From: Micromonospora sp. WMMA1363
Lineage (GTDB): Bacteria; Actinomycetota; Actinomycetes; Mycobacteriales; Micromonosporaceae
Length of the DNA: 64,000 nucleotides
Assembly (NCBI RefSeq): GCF_030345795.1
Contig: NZ_JAUALB010000001.1
Location: 5,758,001-5,822,000, forward strand
Reading direction: 5' to 3'
Positions 17,656-27,800 of the stretch are shown piece after piece. A program made the position numbers and the translations under genes. A model generated the notes under the pieces. That model saw only the letters and a list, made by a program, of their open reading frames with translations, ran no database searches and had not been told where the DNA came from. The stretch's first letter is position 1, and every line of letters starts with the position of its first letter.

Positions 17656-18801
17656 ATGACGAGCCTGCCCCTGACTCCGGTCAACCTCGACGCCCCCGCC
17701 CGCCGGTCTGCGCCGCCCCCGCGGCATCTCGCCGACCTCGACCTCGCCGATCGCCAGACGCTGGTCGCTGAGCTGGGGATGCCGCGATTCCGGGCCCGGC
17801 AGGTCTCCACGCACTACTTCGGGCGGCTCGTGCGGGACCCGCGGCAGATGACCGACCTACCGGCCGCCATCCGCGAGAGGCTCGCCGGACGGCTGCTGCC
17901 CACGCTGCTGACGCCGGTACGGGAACTGGCGTGCGACGACGGCGCGACGCGCAAGGCGCTCTGGCGGCTGCATGACGGTTCGCTGGTCGAGAGCGTGCTG
18001 ATGGGGTATCCGGATCGGGTCACTGTCTGTATCTCCAGCCAGGCGGGCTGCGGGATGGCCTGCCCGTTCTGTGCCACCGGCCAGGCCGGGCTGACCCGTA
18101 ATCTCTCCACCGCCGAGATCGTCGACCAGGCGGTCTATCTGGCCGGCGTGGCCGCTTCCGGTGCGGTCGCCGGGTCCCCACCCCGGCTGTCGCACGTGGT
18201 GTTCATGGGAATGGGCGAGCCGCTGGCAAACTACAACCGGGTCGTGGCGGCGATCCGCCGGCTGGTCAGCCCCACCCCGGAGGGACTGGGGCTGTCCCAG
18301 CGGCACATCACCGTTTCCACGGTCGGCCTGGTCCCGGCCATCCGCCGTCTGGCCAGCGAAGACCTCTCAGTGACCCTTGCGCTGTCGCTGCATGCCCCCG
18401 ATGATGAGCTGCGCGACGAACTCGTGCCCGTGAACCAGCGCTGGAAGGTGTCCGAGGTGCTGGATGCGGCGTGGGAGTATGCGGTCCGCACGAGACGTCG
18501 CGTGTCGATCGAATACGCGATGATCAAGGACGTGAATGACCAGCCGTGGCGAGCCGACCTGCTGGGGCGGCTGCTGGCCGGCAAGCTGGCCCATGTGAAC
18601 CTGATCCCGCTCAACCCCACTCCGGGCAGCCGTTGGGACGCGAGCCCGAAGCCGGTCGAGCGGGAGTTCGTTCGGCGGTTGCGGGACGCCGGGGTTTCCA
18701 CGACGGTGCGGGACACCCGGGGTCGCGAGATCGACGGAGCGTGTGGTCAGCTCGCCGCCGCGGAAGACAACGAGGCCGTTGGGACCGGGGAGACACCGTG
18801 A
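17656..18801 (+). CDS. rlmN: 23S rRNA (adenine2503-C2)-methyltransferase
   Basis: A 381-residue radical-SAM methyltransferase that makes m2A2503 in 23S rRNA and m2A37 in some tRNAs. The CxxxCxxC cluster motif CGMACPFC is at about residues 132-139, followed by [10 protein letters not shown], the [10 protein letters not shown] element, and the C-terminal [11 protein letters not shown] region. The resolving Cys is in GACGQL near the C terminus. Full length. It sits after cdsA with a 104-bp gap and before the DivIVA gene. Confidence 0.96.
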   Translation: MTSLPLTPVNLDAPARRSAPPPRHLADLDLADRQTLVAELGMPRFRARQVSTHYFGRLVRDPRQMTDLPAAIRERLAGRLLPTLLTPVRELACDDGATRKALWRLHDGSLVESVLMGYPDRVTVCISSQAGCGMACPFCATGQAGLTRNLSTAEIVDQAVYLAGVAASGAVAGSPPRLSHVVFMGMGEPLANYNRVVAAIRRLVSPTPEGLGLSQRHITVSTVGLVPAIRRLASEDLSVTLALSLHAPDDELRDELVPVNQRWKVSEVLDAAWEYAVRTRRRVSIEYAMIKDVNDQPWRADLLGRLLAGKLAHVNLIPLNPTPGSRWDASPKPVEREFVRRLRDAGVSTTVRDTRGREIDGACGQLAAAEDNEAVGTGETP

Positions 18802-18832
18802 CCGGGCGTAGCGAACGAGACCAGGAGACATA

Positions 18833-19993
18833 GTGGCAAGTCAGGGTCAGCGTTTCCGGCGCAAGGCGCTGCGCCGGGGATACAAGGTCGACGAGGTGGA
18901 TGCCTTCCTCGACCGTGTCGAGGCCACGCTGGCCGGACAGCCGGTGGGCGCGCCCGTGTCCTCGCAGGAGGTCCACGACGTCGTCTTCCGGGTCCGGTTC
19001 AACGGCTATGACGAGTGGCAGGTCGACCTGCACCTCGACCGGGTCGAGCGGCAGCTCGCCGAGTTGGAGGAGCGCGGTGGCCCGGCTGGCAGCGGCGGCG
19101 ATCCCCGGCTACCCGACCGGCTCGGCCCCCCGGAGCGGATGGGCCCCCCGGAGCGGATGGGCCCGCCGGTGCGCGATGAGCGCGGCATGTCTCCGGTGCC
19201 GCAGCCGATGCCGCCCCGGGTCATGCCGACGCAGTCCGGGGCTGATCGCTACGGCCGCTACGACGAGCCCACCGGTGCCTTCGCCGGCAACTACGACGCC
19301 CCCCGCGGTGGCTACGAGCCGGCCCGTGGTCCCGGTGGTCCAACGGCACCGATGGCTCACGGCGGTCCGCCGTCGCGCGGCCTGCCGGCTGGTCCGGGTG
19401 GGTACGGTCCGGATTCTGGTCCGGGTGGGTACGGTCCGGATTCTGGTCCGGGTGGGTACGGTCCGGATTCTGGTCCGGGTGGGTACGGCCCGGATTCTGG
19501 TCCCGGTGGGTACGGCCCGGGTGGGTACGGTCCGGACGAGCAGCGCTTCGACGGTTTCGAGGCCGGCCGGCACGGGCGGGCCGACATGACCGCTGAGGTC
19601 CGGCTGCCCGAGCGCGACCAGCGGGGCCCGGGGGTGGCGGGGCCGCCCGGGCAGCCGCAGCCGGGCTTCGGTGGCCCGATGGCGGCTCCGCCGGCGGTTT
19701 CCGGTCCGCCGATGGCCGGTCCGCCGATGGCCGGTCCGCCCGGCAGTGACCTCTACCGGGTAGACCAGATCCGCAGGGGATTCCAGGTCCGCCGGTTCGG
19801 TAGCGGGTACGACCCGGACCAGGTCGACCGGTTCTTCGAGAGCCTGCTCGGCGGGATGCAGGGGCGTAACCCGTTGCCGGTGAACCCTCGCGAGCTGGAC
19901 ACGTTGCGCTTCGGTCTGGTCCAGGGCGGATACTTCGAGGCGGAGGTCGATGCCGCCCTCAAGGAAGTGCAGGACATCCTGCTCGGCCGTTGA
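18833..19993 (+). CDS. DivIVA-domain protein with Gly/Pro/Tyr repeat linker
   Basis: A 386-residue protein starting at GTG 18833 with AGGAG six bases upstream. The N-terminal 80 residues contain two short DivIVA-like units (FRRKALRRGYKVDEVDAFLD and VRFNGYDEWQVDLHLDRVE), which in DivIVA/Wag31 bind curved membrane and organise polar growth. A long disordered linker follows, with GPGGYGPDS repeated (about residues 187-225) and PPMAG repeats. A third related unit (IRRGFQVRRFGSGYDPDQVD) and a helical end complete the protein. No long coiled coil is seen, so it is not Wag31 itself. It may be a septal or polar accessory factor. Confidence 0.8.
   Translation: MASQGQRFRRKALRRGYKVDEVDAFLDRVEATLAGQPVGAPVSSQEVHDVVFRVRFNGYDEWQVDLHLDRVERQLAELEERGGPAGSGGDPRLPDRLGPPERMGPPERMGPPVRDERGMSPVPQPMPPRVMPTQSGADRYGRYDEPTGAFAGNYDAPRGGYEPARGPGGPTAPMAHGGPPSRGLPAGPGGYGPDSGPGGYGPDSGPGGYGPDSGPGGYGPDSGPGGYGPGGYGPDEQRFDGFEAGRHGRADMTAEVRLPERDQRGPGVAGPPGQPQPGFGGPMAAPPAVSGPPMAGPPMAGPPGSDLYRVDQIRRGFQVRRFGSGYDPDQVDRFFESLLGGMQGRNPLPVNPRELDTLRFGLVQGGYFEAEVDAALKEVQDILLGR
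19391..19498 (+). repeat. Four 27-bp tandem repeats in the DivIVA-like gene
   Basis: Units at 19391-19417, 19418-19444, 19445-19471 and 19472-19498 each encode GPGGYGPDS; the first three are identical and the fourth has a single T-to-C change. A degenerate fifth unit follows to about 19537. The in-frame repeat is prone to length change by slippage. Confidence 0.9.
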
Positions 19994-19994
19994 C

Positions 19995-20037
19995 CGCGGG
20001 GGCCCACTCCCAACCCAACCGGGAGCGGGCCCTCGCG
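19995..20037. terminator. Bidirectional hairpin between convergent genes
   Basis: CGCGGGGGCCC (19995-20005) pairs with GGGCCCTCGCG (20027-20037) with one G-T pair, and the inner CTCCC/GGGAG adds five pairs around a 9-base loop. It lies between the DivIVA-like gene and the convergent DUF2631 gene, so it likely stops both. Confidence 0.7.
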
Positions 20038-20066
20038 GATGTCTTGCCGGTGCGAGCGCGGTCGGC

Positions 20067-20288
20067 CTACGACCGCAGTCCGTTGCGCCGCAGAACGGTG
20101 TCGCCGATGACGATGACCAGCAGCAGGACGGCGAGGCCGATCAGCCAGATGTCCTCGACCCTGCCCTCGTGGTTGCCGCAGAGCATCGCCAGCAGCGCCA
20201 GCGCGACGACCACCGCGCCGATCCGCCCGGACTTGCGGTGCCCCGGCTTGTGCTGGTCCGGGGCCGTTACCGGCTCGCTTCCTGCCAC
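20067..20288 (-). CDS. DUF2631 small membrane protein
   Basis: A 73-residue protein: a polar N terminus (SEPVTAPDQHKPGHRKSG), a hydrophobic helix (IGAVVVALALLAMLCGN), a short acidic loop and a second helix (IWLIGLAVLLLVIVIGDTVL). This is the layout of the actinobacterial DUF2631 family, usually found near dxr. Its function is not known. The GTG at 20286-20288 is chosen because GGAAGGA lies six bases upstream; a longer in-frame start at 20339 lacks this site. Confidence 0.8.
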   Translation of the reverse strand: MAGSEPVTAPDQHKPGHRKSGRIGAVVVALALLAMLCGNHEGRVEDIWLIGLAVLLLVIVIGDTVLRRNGLRS

Positions 20289-20642
20289 TGTCGGTCCTTC
20301 CCTCGCGATCGGATCTCCGGCTAGTCTGGCACGCCGCACGTGGGGCTTGGCGCTGGGTCCGGCCTGATGGGGCCGGACGACTGGGGCCGGACGACCCCGC
20401 GCGGACGACCGGAGCTGCCGAGCGGGCCCGGCAGGTCTGGCCGGCGCGGGCCACCCGGGCCCCGGTACGCGTCGGATTCGCCACCAACACCGACCTGGCC
20501 AGCGTGCTGACCGACAGGATCGGGCCGAACGGCCGGCTTCGGCGCGGGCACACCGGCACTACCGGCGTCGCGGGGCGGCGGTCAGAGTGGCTCCGGTAGC
20601 GTTCTGACGTACACCTTTTTGTCTTTCTGAGGGGGAACTGCG
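20289..20642. other. Divergent intergenic region
   Basis: This 354-bp gap separates DUF2631 (minus) from the MBL-Rieske gene (plus). One plus-strand frame is open from about 20370 to the TAG at 20598-20600 and could be a gene remnant, but it has no start with a ribosome site and no recognisable domain. The last 40 bases are T-rich (CACCTTTTTGTCTTTCTGAG) and end in a GAGGGGG ribosome site for the next gene. Confidence 0.35.
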
Positions 20643-22226
20643 GTGCGAGTGACCGGTACCGGGCACGCGAGCATGCGGATCGACACCCCCGCGGGCAGCA
20701 TCCTGTGCGATCCGTGGGTCAATCCGGCGTACTTCGCCTCGTGGTTCCCGTTCCCCGACAACTCCCAGCTCGACTGGGCGGCCCTGGGCCAGGTCGACTA
20801 CCTGTATGTCTCACACCTGCACCGGGACCACTTCGACGCCACGCACCTGCGGGACTTCGTCTCGAAGGACGCCACGGTGCTGCTGCCCGAGTTCCCCACC
20901 TCGGAGATGGCGGACGAGCTGCGGGCGCTGGGCTTCACGAAGTTCCTCAAGGCACCGAACGAGCAGGTCGTGGAGCTGCCCGGCGGCCTGAAGATCATGA
21001 TCCAGGCGCTGACCAGCCCGACCGACGGCCCGATCGGTGACTCCTCGCTGTGGGTCGAGTACGACGGGGTGCGGCTACTCAACCAGAACGACGCCCGGCC
21101 GACCGACCTGAGCGTCTTCACCGAACTGGGCCACGTGCACGCGCACATGCTCCAGTTCTCCGGCGCGATCTGGTACCCGATGGTCTACGAGCTGCCGCAA
21201 GCGGCGAAGACCGCGTTCGGCAAGCAGAAGCGGGAGCGGCAGTTCGACCGCACCTGGCGCTACATCGACGACCTGAAGGCCGACCACGTCTTCCCGATCG
21301 CCGGCCCGCCCTGCTTCCTCGACGACGAACTGTGGCAGTTCAACGACATTTTCGACGACGAGGGCAACATCTTCCCCGACCAGTCGGTCTTCCTGTCCGA
21401 GTACGCCAAGGTCGGCGGCACCAACGGCATCGTGTTGCTGCCGGGCAGCGTCACGGAGATCACCACCGAGGGGGCGAGCACCACCCATCCGATGCCGGTG
21501 GAGGAGTTCTTCGCCAACAAGGTCGCCCACCTGGAGGAGATGAGGGAGCGGAAGCGCCCGATCATCGAGGCGGAGCGGAAGTCCTGGCGGCACCCCGAGG
21601 TCGACGTGCTCGGCGAGATGAAGCGTCGGATCGAGCCGCTGCTGGACGAGTCGATCTATCTGGCCAAGGGTGTCGGCGGCCCGGTCCGTTTCGACCTGGT
21701 CGGCACCGACGACTCGGGCGGTGAGACGGTCGAGTCGATCGTGGTGGACTTCCCGGGCAAGGAGGTTCGGCCGTACGCGGATGAGAAGGTTCGCTACCGG
21801 TTCCGCACCGAGCGGGTGCTGATCGAGCACCTGCTGCACATCGGCGAGGTGGACTGGGTCAACTCGCTGTTTCTGTCGTGCCGCTTCTCGGCGGCCCGGA
21901 TCGGACAGTACAACGAGTTCGTCTACGCGTTCTTCAAGTGCCTGTCGGAGGAGCGGCTCCAGTACGCCGAGGGCTGGTACGACGAGCACGAGCGGGCCGT
22001 CGACGCCGAGGACATCATGCTGGACGGCTGGGTGGTGCAGCGTCGCTGCCCGCACCTCAAGGCCGACCTGAGCCGGTTCGGCATCGTCGAGGGCGACCAG
22101 CTCACCTGCCAGCTGCACGGCTGGCGGTTCGACCTGGCCAGCGGGCGGTGCCTGACCAGTGTCGGCCACAAGATCCGAGCCCACCGGGCCGACGCGGACA
22201 CCGTCGCCCAGGAAACGGTCAGCTAG
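20643..22226 (+). CDS. Metallo-beta-lactamase-fold hydrolase fused to a Rieske domain
   Basis: A 527-residue two-part protein. The N-terminal 300 residues are an MBL fold with the metal motif HLHRDH (residues 58-63, form HxHxDH) and further likely ligands near FSGAIWYPM and FPIAGPP. The C-terminal 65 residues hold a Rieske [2Fe-2S] motif: Cys469-Pro-His471 and Cys489-x2-His492 (CPHL, then CQLHGW). No signal peptide, so cytoplasmic. It resembles UlaG-like and N-acyl-PE-hydrolase-like MBL proteins with a Rieske tail; the substrate is unknown. GTG start with GAGGGGG upstream. The iron-sulfur end suggests a redox-coupled reaction or electron transfer to a partner. Confidence 0.8.
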   Translation: MRVTGTGHASMRIDTPAGSILCDPWVNPAYFASWFPFPDNSQLDWAALGQVDYLYVSHLHRDHFDATHLRDFVSKDATVLLPEFPTSEMADELRALGFTKFLKAPNEQVVELPGGLKIMIQALTSPTDGPIGDSSLWVEYDGVRLLNQNDARPTDLSVFTELGHVHAHMLQFSGAIWYPMVYELPQAAKTAFGKQKRERQFDRTWRYIDDLKADHVFPIAGPPCFLDDELWQFNDIFDDEGNIFPDQSVFLSEYAKVGGTNGIVLLPGSVTEITTEGASTTHPMPVEEFFANKVAHLEEMRERKRPIIEAERKSWRHPEVDVLGEMKRRIEPLLDESIYLAKGVGGPVRFDLVGTDDSGGETVESIVVDFPGKEVRPYADEKVRYRFRTERVLIEHLLHIGEVDWVNSLFLSCRFSAARIGQYNEFVYAFFKCLSEERLQYAEGWYDEHERAVDAEDIMLDGWVVQRRCPHLKADLSRFGIVEGDQLTCQLHGWRFDLASGRCLTSVGHKIRAHRADADTVAQETVS

Positions 22227-22299
22227 GGCGGTTATCCCACGCACGCCGCCCCCGCCGGGTGACGATCGGGTCGGCGGATCCGGCAGAGGCGGGGGTGGC

Positions 22300-22989
22300 G
22301 TGACGCAGGCGGGTGGGCGGCCAGGGTACCGGTTTCGGCGGCACAGCGAGATGGCCCGGGACGCGGGCCGGGTGGAGACGTTCAGTGACGCCGTGATCGC
22401 TGTCGCGCTGACCCTGATGGCGGTGGAGCTGCTCCAGTTCAGCCCGAGTGGACCGGGCGACGGGGAGTTGGCGGCGCGGCTCGCGCACGAGTGGCGGGCC
22501 TTCCTGGCCTACGTGATCACGTACGCCATCGTCGGCCAGATCTGGCTGACCCACCACAACATGTGGCGGTACGTGGTCCGGGTCGACCAGCTGCTGTTGG
22601 TGCTGAACCTGCTGATGCTGATGTTCGTGGCGGCTATCCCGTTCACCGCCAACCAGCTCTCGGACCACTTCCGGGGCAGCCAGTCGGACCAGCGGTTGTC
22701 GGCGGCGATCTATGTCGGCACCGTGCTCGGCGAGGCGCTCTTCTTCAATCTGGGCTGGTGGTGGGCCCGCCGGCGCGGCCTGCTGCACCCGGACCTCGAT
22801 CCCCGGCTGGCGGCGTCGGTGTCCCGCCGGTTCCTTCTCCGCCCGGCGCTCTACCTGGTCGCCTTCGCCATCGTCTTCGTCGACCCGATCCTCAGTCTGC
22901 TGTCCTACCTGCTGCTGGTGGCGGTCTACCTCATCCGCGGCCCCGGCGACCTCCCGCCCTGCGGGCGGGAGGTCGGCGAGCCGGGGTGA
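22300..22989 (+). CDS. TMEM175-family potassium channel-like protein
   Basis: A 229-residue membrane protein with about six helices. The family hallmark RVETFSDAVIAVALTLMAVEL (here split as RVETFSDAVI and AVALTLMAVEL) is near residue 24; the FSD segment lines the pore in bacterial TMEM175 channels. The second helix contains GQIWLTHHNMWRYV, also typical. It was formerly DUF1211. The GTG at 22300 gives family length; an earlier ATG at 22159 would overlap the Rieske gene by 68 bases and add a basic disordered tail. Confidence 0.8.
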   Translation: MTQAGGRPGYRFRRHSEMARDAGRVETFSDAVIAVALTLMAVELLQFSPSGPGDGELAARLAHEWRAFLAYVITYAIVGQIWLTHHNMWRYVVRVDQLLLVLNLLMLMFVAAIPFTANQLSDHFRGSQSDQRLSAAIYVGTVLGEALFFNLGWWWARRRGLLHPDLDPRLAASVSRRFLLRPALYLVAFAIVFVDPILSLLSYLLLVAVYLIRGPGDLPPCGREVGEPG

Positions 22990-23038
22990 GGTGTCGAACG
23001 CGACGCCGTGCCACACCGCGGGCGTCAGGCGCCCCTGC

Positions 23039-24703
23039 CTACCGTCTCAGGTCGGACAGGACGCGGCGGGCGGCGTTGTGGCCGGCGGCGCCGATCACGC
23101 TGCCCGCCGGGTGGCAGCCGGCGCTACCCGCGTACACGCCGTCGATCCCGGTGGCGTACGGCATCCGGTCGGTGAACGAGACGGTGTTGTCGACGTGGTG
23201 GATGTGCCCGCCGGTGATCCCGAAGTGCGCCTCGATGCCGGGCGGGGGGAGCGGCACCGCGTCGGCGATCAGGTCGGCGGTGCCGGGAGCGTACCGCTCG
23301 CAGGTCGCGATCAGCCTCTCGACGTAGCCGGGGAGCGCCGCGTCCCAGGTGGTGCCGGCCAGCTCGTACGGCACCGACTGCACGAACAGCGCCGACGAGT
23401 GGTGCCCGGCGGTGTCGGAGAGCGACGGGTCGACGGTGGTGTGCAGGTACCACTCGATGGTCGGCTCCGGCGGCAGGCGCCCGGCCCGCACGTCGGCCCA
23501 CATGCCGCGCAGCGCGGCCATCGGCGAGTCGGTGGTGCCGACCTGGGCCGGGGCGGTCGGGTGGGCCCCGACCAGCCGGCCCGCGTCCCCGACGAGGCCG
23601 GCCGAGCCGGGCAGTAGGTGGATGGTGGAGCCGAACGGGCTCGGTGCGCCCTCGGGCAGACAGGTGAACCGCGGCAGCCCGGTGAGTGCCAGGTTGAGCT
23701 TCAGCGTGGTGCCGGGGCGGCGGACCGCCGCCATCCGTTCGGCGAGCGACGCCGGCAGCGCGCCGTCGGGCAGCAGCTCCATCAGTCGGTACGGGTCGCC
23801 GGCCCCCAGCACCACCGATGTGGCGACCTCCCGCCCGTCGGCGAGCCTCACGCCGGACGCCGCGCCGCCGTCGAGGGTGATCGCGGTGACCGGAGTGCCG
23901 GTGAGGATCGTCGCGCCGGCGGACCGCGCGGCGTCGGCGAAGGTGCGCGAGACGGTGCCCATCCCACCCTCGGCGATCATCCAGGTGCCGTCCGAGCCCG
24001 GTAGCCGGCACATGTTGTGCACCAGGAAGTTGTGCCCGGTGCCGGGGTCGTCCGGGCCGGCGTTGACGCCGGACAGACCGTCGGTCACCGCGTACATGCT
24101 GACCAGCAGCTCGGAGCGGAACTCGAAGCGGGCCAGGTGGTCGGCGACGGAGCCGCGTACCAGGTCGACGAAGACGTGCCGCAGGGCCGGCCGGACGTAC
24201 CGCTCGGCGGTCTCCTCGACCGGCAGCGGCTCGGCCAGCCAGGCGGGTGCCAGGTCCTCGCGGAGCGCGGCCAGCTCGGCCTGGAGCGCGTCGTTGGCGG
24301 CCACGTCGGCCGGGGAGAAGAACTCCGCGAGCTGTTTGCGGGTCGCGGCGGTGTCGCTGCCGAAGAGGAGGTAGGGCGAGCCGACGCCGCCCGGCGTGGG
24401 CAGGAAGTAGTGCGGGTCGCGGCGCAGCACGGGGATCGTGACGTCGAGCGTGGCGAGCAGCTCCGGCGGCATCAGCCCGAGCAGGTACGACCCGGTGGAG
24501 TGCCGCAGCTCCGGCACGTTGGGGAACGGCGTCTCGGTGCGGGTCGCCCCACCGATGACGTCGGCGGCCTCCAGCACCAGCACGTCGAGCCCGGCCCGGG
24601 CCAGCAGGATCGCCGACACCAGTCCGTTGTGCCCGGCGCCGACGACGACGACGTCGACCCGGCGCGGCAACCGCCCTTGCCCGTCACCATCCATACCCGG
24701 CAC
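23039..24703 (-). CDS. NAD(P)/FAD-dependent oxidoreductase, CrtI/PYROXD2-like
   Basis: A 554-residue flavoprotein. VDVVVVGAGHNGLVSAILLA (about residues 16-35) is the N-terminal FAD dinucleotide fold, followed by VLEAADVIGGATRTE. The C terminus has the second FAD segment (GIDGVYAGSAGCHPAGSVIG) seen in phytoene desaturase-like amine oxidoreductases. The length and the TGSYLLGLMPPEL region fit the PYROXD2-like branch rather than true carotenoid desaturases, and no other carotenoid gene is adjacent. The substrate is unknown. The ATG at 24703 or a second Met three codons later could be the start. Confidence 0.8.
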   Translation of the reverse strand: MPGMDGDGQGRLPRRVDVVVVGAGHNGLVSAILLARAGLDVLVLEAADVIGGATRTETPFPNVPELRHSTGSYLLGLMPPELLATLDVTIPVLRRDPHYFLPTPGGVGSPYLLFGSDTAATRKQLAEFFSPADVAANDALQAELAALREDLAPAWLAEPLPVEETAERYVRPALRHVFVDLVRGSVADHLARFEFRSELLVSMYAVTDGLSGVNAGPDDPGTGHNFLVHNMCRLPGSDGTWMIAEGGMGTVSRTFADAARSAGATILTGTPVTAITLDGGAASGVRLADGREVATSVVLGAGDPYRLMELLPDGALPASLAERMAAVRRPGTTLKLNLALTGLPRFTCLPEGAPSPFGSTIHLLPGSAGLVGDAGRLVGAHPTAPAQVGTTDSPMAALRGMWADVRAGRLPPEPTIEWYLHTTVDPSLSDTAGHHSSALFVQSVPYELAGTTWDAALPGYVERLIATCERYAPGTADLIADAVPLPPPGIEAHFGITGGHIHHVDNTVSFTDRMPYATGIDGVYAGSAGCHPAGSVIGAAGHNAARRVLSDLRR

Positions 24704-24845
24704 CCTAACCGGCCCGCGGTCTCCCCTCCACCCCTGTCGATCATGGGGTGGTGGCGGCAGGGGAGCCCTGACCGGCCGGCCGTGGCCGCCGGCGCGAGGG
24801 GCCCGGACAGCGACAGCGACTGCCCAGGTCCCTCGTGGCGTGCAC

Positions 24846-27800
24846 TCAGCCGAAGGCTTTGACGCTGCGCCAGTCGCTGGTGATGGCGGCCTGCTTCGGG
24901 CCTCCGGTGCCGGTGGTGCCCGGGTGATAGATCCAGATCTTCCCGTCCGATCGCCGGACCCAGAGGTCCGGAACGTCGTCCCCGTTGATGTCCGGGATGC
25001 CGAGGACGGCGGTGGTGTTGGTCTCGGTCCAGTTGCCGCCGTACGAGACGTCGCCGTCGCGGGAGTTGACGCCCAGCTTGAGCGAATTGAGGTCCACGCT
25101 GCCGGCGACCGGGCCGGGCTTGCCGTGGCGCAGGAACATGTAGCCGTTGTTCAGGTCGCGCCAGAGCAGGTCCGGCGTGCCGTCCAGGTCGATGTCCGCC
25201 ACGTTGACGATCTCCCGGCGGTCCCACACGCCAGGGTGCATCAGGATCGCCTCCTGGAAGCTCGCCCCGGTGTAACCGCTCAGCATCCAGAAGTCGTCTT
25301 CGGCCCGCAGGAACAGGTCGGCGTGTTGGTCGCCGGTGACGTCGCCGAGCGCCTTGATCTGGATCCAGGTCGCCGGGTCCGGTGCGCCGGCGGGGAGCAG
25401 CACCCGCTGCCGGTCGTCGACGTTGAAGGTGCCGTACCCGTCACCGGGGTAGAGCCAGAAGCCGCCGTCCGGGGTGCGGGCGAACAGGTCGGTGCTGCCG
25501 TCGCCGGGGTAGACGTCGGAGTGCTTGGTGATCAGCGCGACTGTGCCGGTGTCCGGGTCGTACCAGTGGCCCGGCGGGTGGAGCGTGCCGTCGCCGGTGT
25601 AGGAGCCGTCCTGCCCGGCGTTCAGCTCGCCGTCCACGTCACCGGGGTAGCTGCGGAGTTTGCCGCCGGAGTCGATGATCAGCAGGTCGGGTATTCCGTC
25701 GCCGCCCGTGTCACCCGGCCCGTCGGCGGTGTCGCGGGGCGGCACGTAGAAGTCGTAGTCGGTGGCGTCGCTCTTGTTGCCGACCGCGTCGTTCGCGTAC
25801 ACCCGCAGGCTGGTGGGGCCGGTGTGCCGTGGTCGCAGGGCGGACACGGTCGCGGTGCCGTTGGTGGCGTTCACCGATGCCCAGTTGACGCGGTCGAGAG
25901 CGTAGTCGAACCTGACCGCGTCGGTGGCGGTGAAGGTGACCGCACCCGTCTCGCCGAACGTGACCGTCGCCCAGGTCGCGCCGTCGGGGGTGGCTTCCAG
26001 GAAGACGCTGCTGGTGACGGTCGGGGCCGCGGGTTTGGTGGCGTCGACGGTCAGCCGGCACTGTGTGCTGTTGGACGGGTACCAGTTGGAGGTCGCGTTG
26101 GAGGTGTCCTCGGCGCGTACGTCCCACAGGTAGACGCCCTTGTCGACCAGGGTGGTCCCGGGAATGGTCAGGCTGGCCTTGCCGGCGCTGGTGGTGGTGA
26201 CCGGGGTGCCGGCGGGAGTCGCCGTGCCACTCTTCCAGAAGCGGAAGCGCAGGCGCTTGAGGTTGCCGTCGGGGTCGCTGGCGGTCGCCGACAGGGTGAT
26301 GTCCTTCTTGGCGACCGTGACGCCGCCCGGGCTGGTCTTGCAGGCGCCGCCGGGCGAGCTGGTGACGCTCGTCGGGGTGTTGGGTCGGCGGTTGTACGTG
26401 ACGGACAAGGTCGCGGAGTTCGCCCGGAACTTGCGCCAGGTGACCGTGTCGGACTCGTTGGTGGCGCGCATGCCGAAGTGGATGTTCGGCCAGCCGTAGT
26501 CGGCGCCGTCCTGGGCGGCGTCCTTCACGTTGAAGCTCACGTAGTCGTCGTCACAGCTGCTGCCGTAGCCGTGGGCGAACGAGCGCTTCTGCTGCAGCGC
26601 CCGCCAGGGCGGCTGCGCGTTCCAGGTGGTGCTGGAGGAGATCGAGTCGGTGCGCCAGAGCTGCATCTCCCGGGCGTTGCAGTTCCAGGAGTGGGTGTTC
26701 AGCACCTTGAAGGTCGCCGCGCTCACCGTCGCGCCCCGGAGGGCGCTGGTGAAGCCCATCCGCCAGAAGGAGCGGGTCCGCAGCGGTGTGCGCTCCTGGT
26801 AGCCGACCCTGGCGACCGTGGTGCCGTTGTTGAAGTTGGTGCCGTTCCAGGTGTTGGTGTTGGGGTGCTGCGCGTAGACGGTTGCCCAGGCGAGCATGCC
26901 GCTGTTGAGGGTCGGGTCCAGGAAGACGGGGAAGATCGTGTCGGGACTGGTGAGCAGCCCGGTGGCGGCCGTGTCCAGGTGCAGGCGGGTGTCGCCGGTG
27001 CCGTTGCCGTCGAGGCGGGTGGGGATGCGGGACTCGTGGGCACCCAGTTCGCTGCCGCTGAGGCCGGACAGGTTCAGCACGTCGGCGGGGGTGTCGACCG
27101 TGGTGCGGGGGCTGTCCTCGCGGGACTCGCGGCCGCCCGAGTCCCAGGCGAACGGCGTGGGGATGGAGCCGATCTCGTCGCCGGCCCGGTCGAGGACCCG
27201 GACGCTGCCTGCGGTCGCGTCGTGCCGGAAGATCGCGGTCGTCGACCGCAGGCCGTAGGTCACCGAGCCGACCGACTTGATCGTTTCGGCCGCGCGGTCC
27301 TTGACGATCAGCAGCTGGGCGACGCTGCCGTCATCGCGGACGACGACGAGCAGGTCCACCCCGGCGAGCACATCGGGGTAGAGCGCGCGGGGGCCGTCGA
27401 GCACCGGCTCCGGCAGCCGTCCGGGCCAGACGTACGCGATGGTGTGGTCGTCGATGTCCACCTCGGCCAGGACGCTTTCGGTGCCGTCGGTGTGCCCGGT
27501 CGCCGCGCCGCCTCCGGAGAGGCGGACCGGGCTGGGGGCGTTGACGGGGCGGATGTCGAGACCGTCGGGTGTGTTCGTCCCGGTGCGGGTCAGGGTGGTG
27601 TCCACCGGTGCCCACCGTCCTGTGGCGGTCTTCGCCCGCTGCGGCGTGGCGTGCATCGTGGAGCGCAGTTCGCCGCTCGGCAGCGCCCAGGTGAGCGAGG
27701 TGGCGCTGGTGGCCGTTTCGACCAGCACCTCCTTGCCGGTGCGGAGCGCCTCGGTCATGGCGGTCCGTTCGTCCCTGGGCGGCGCCGGCGCGGCGCTGAC

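Noticed and set aside
20365..20600. A small plus-strand gene before the MBL-Rieske gene
   Set aside because: The frame has no start with a ribosome site, no recognisable domain, and overlaps the promoter side of the next gene.
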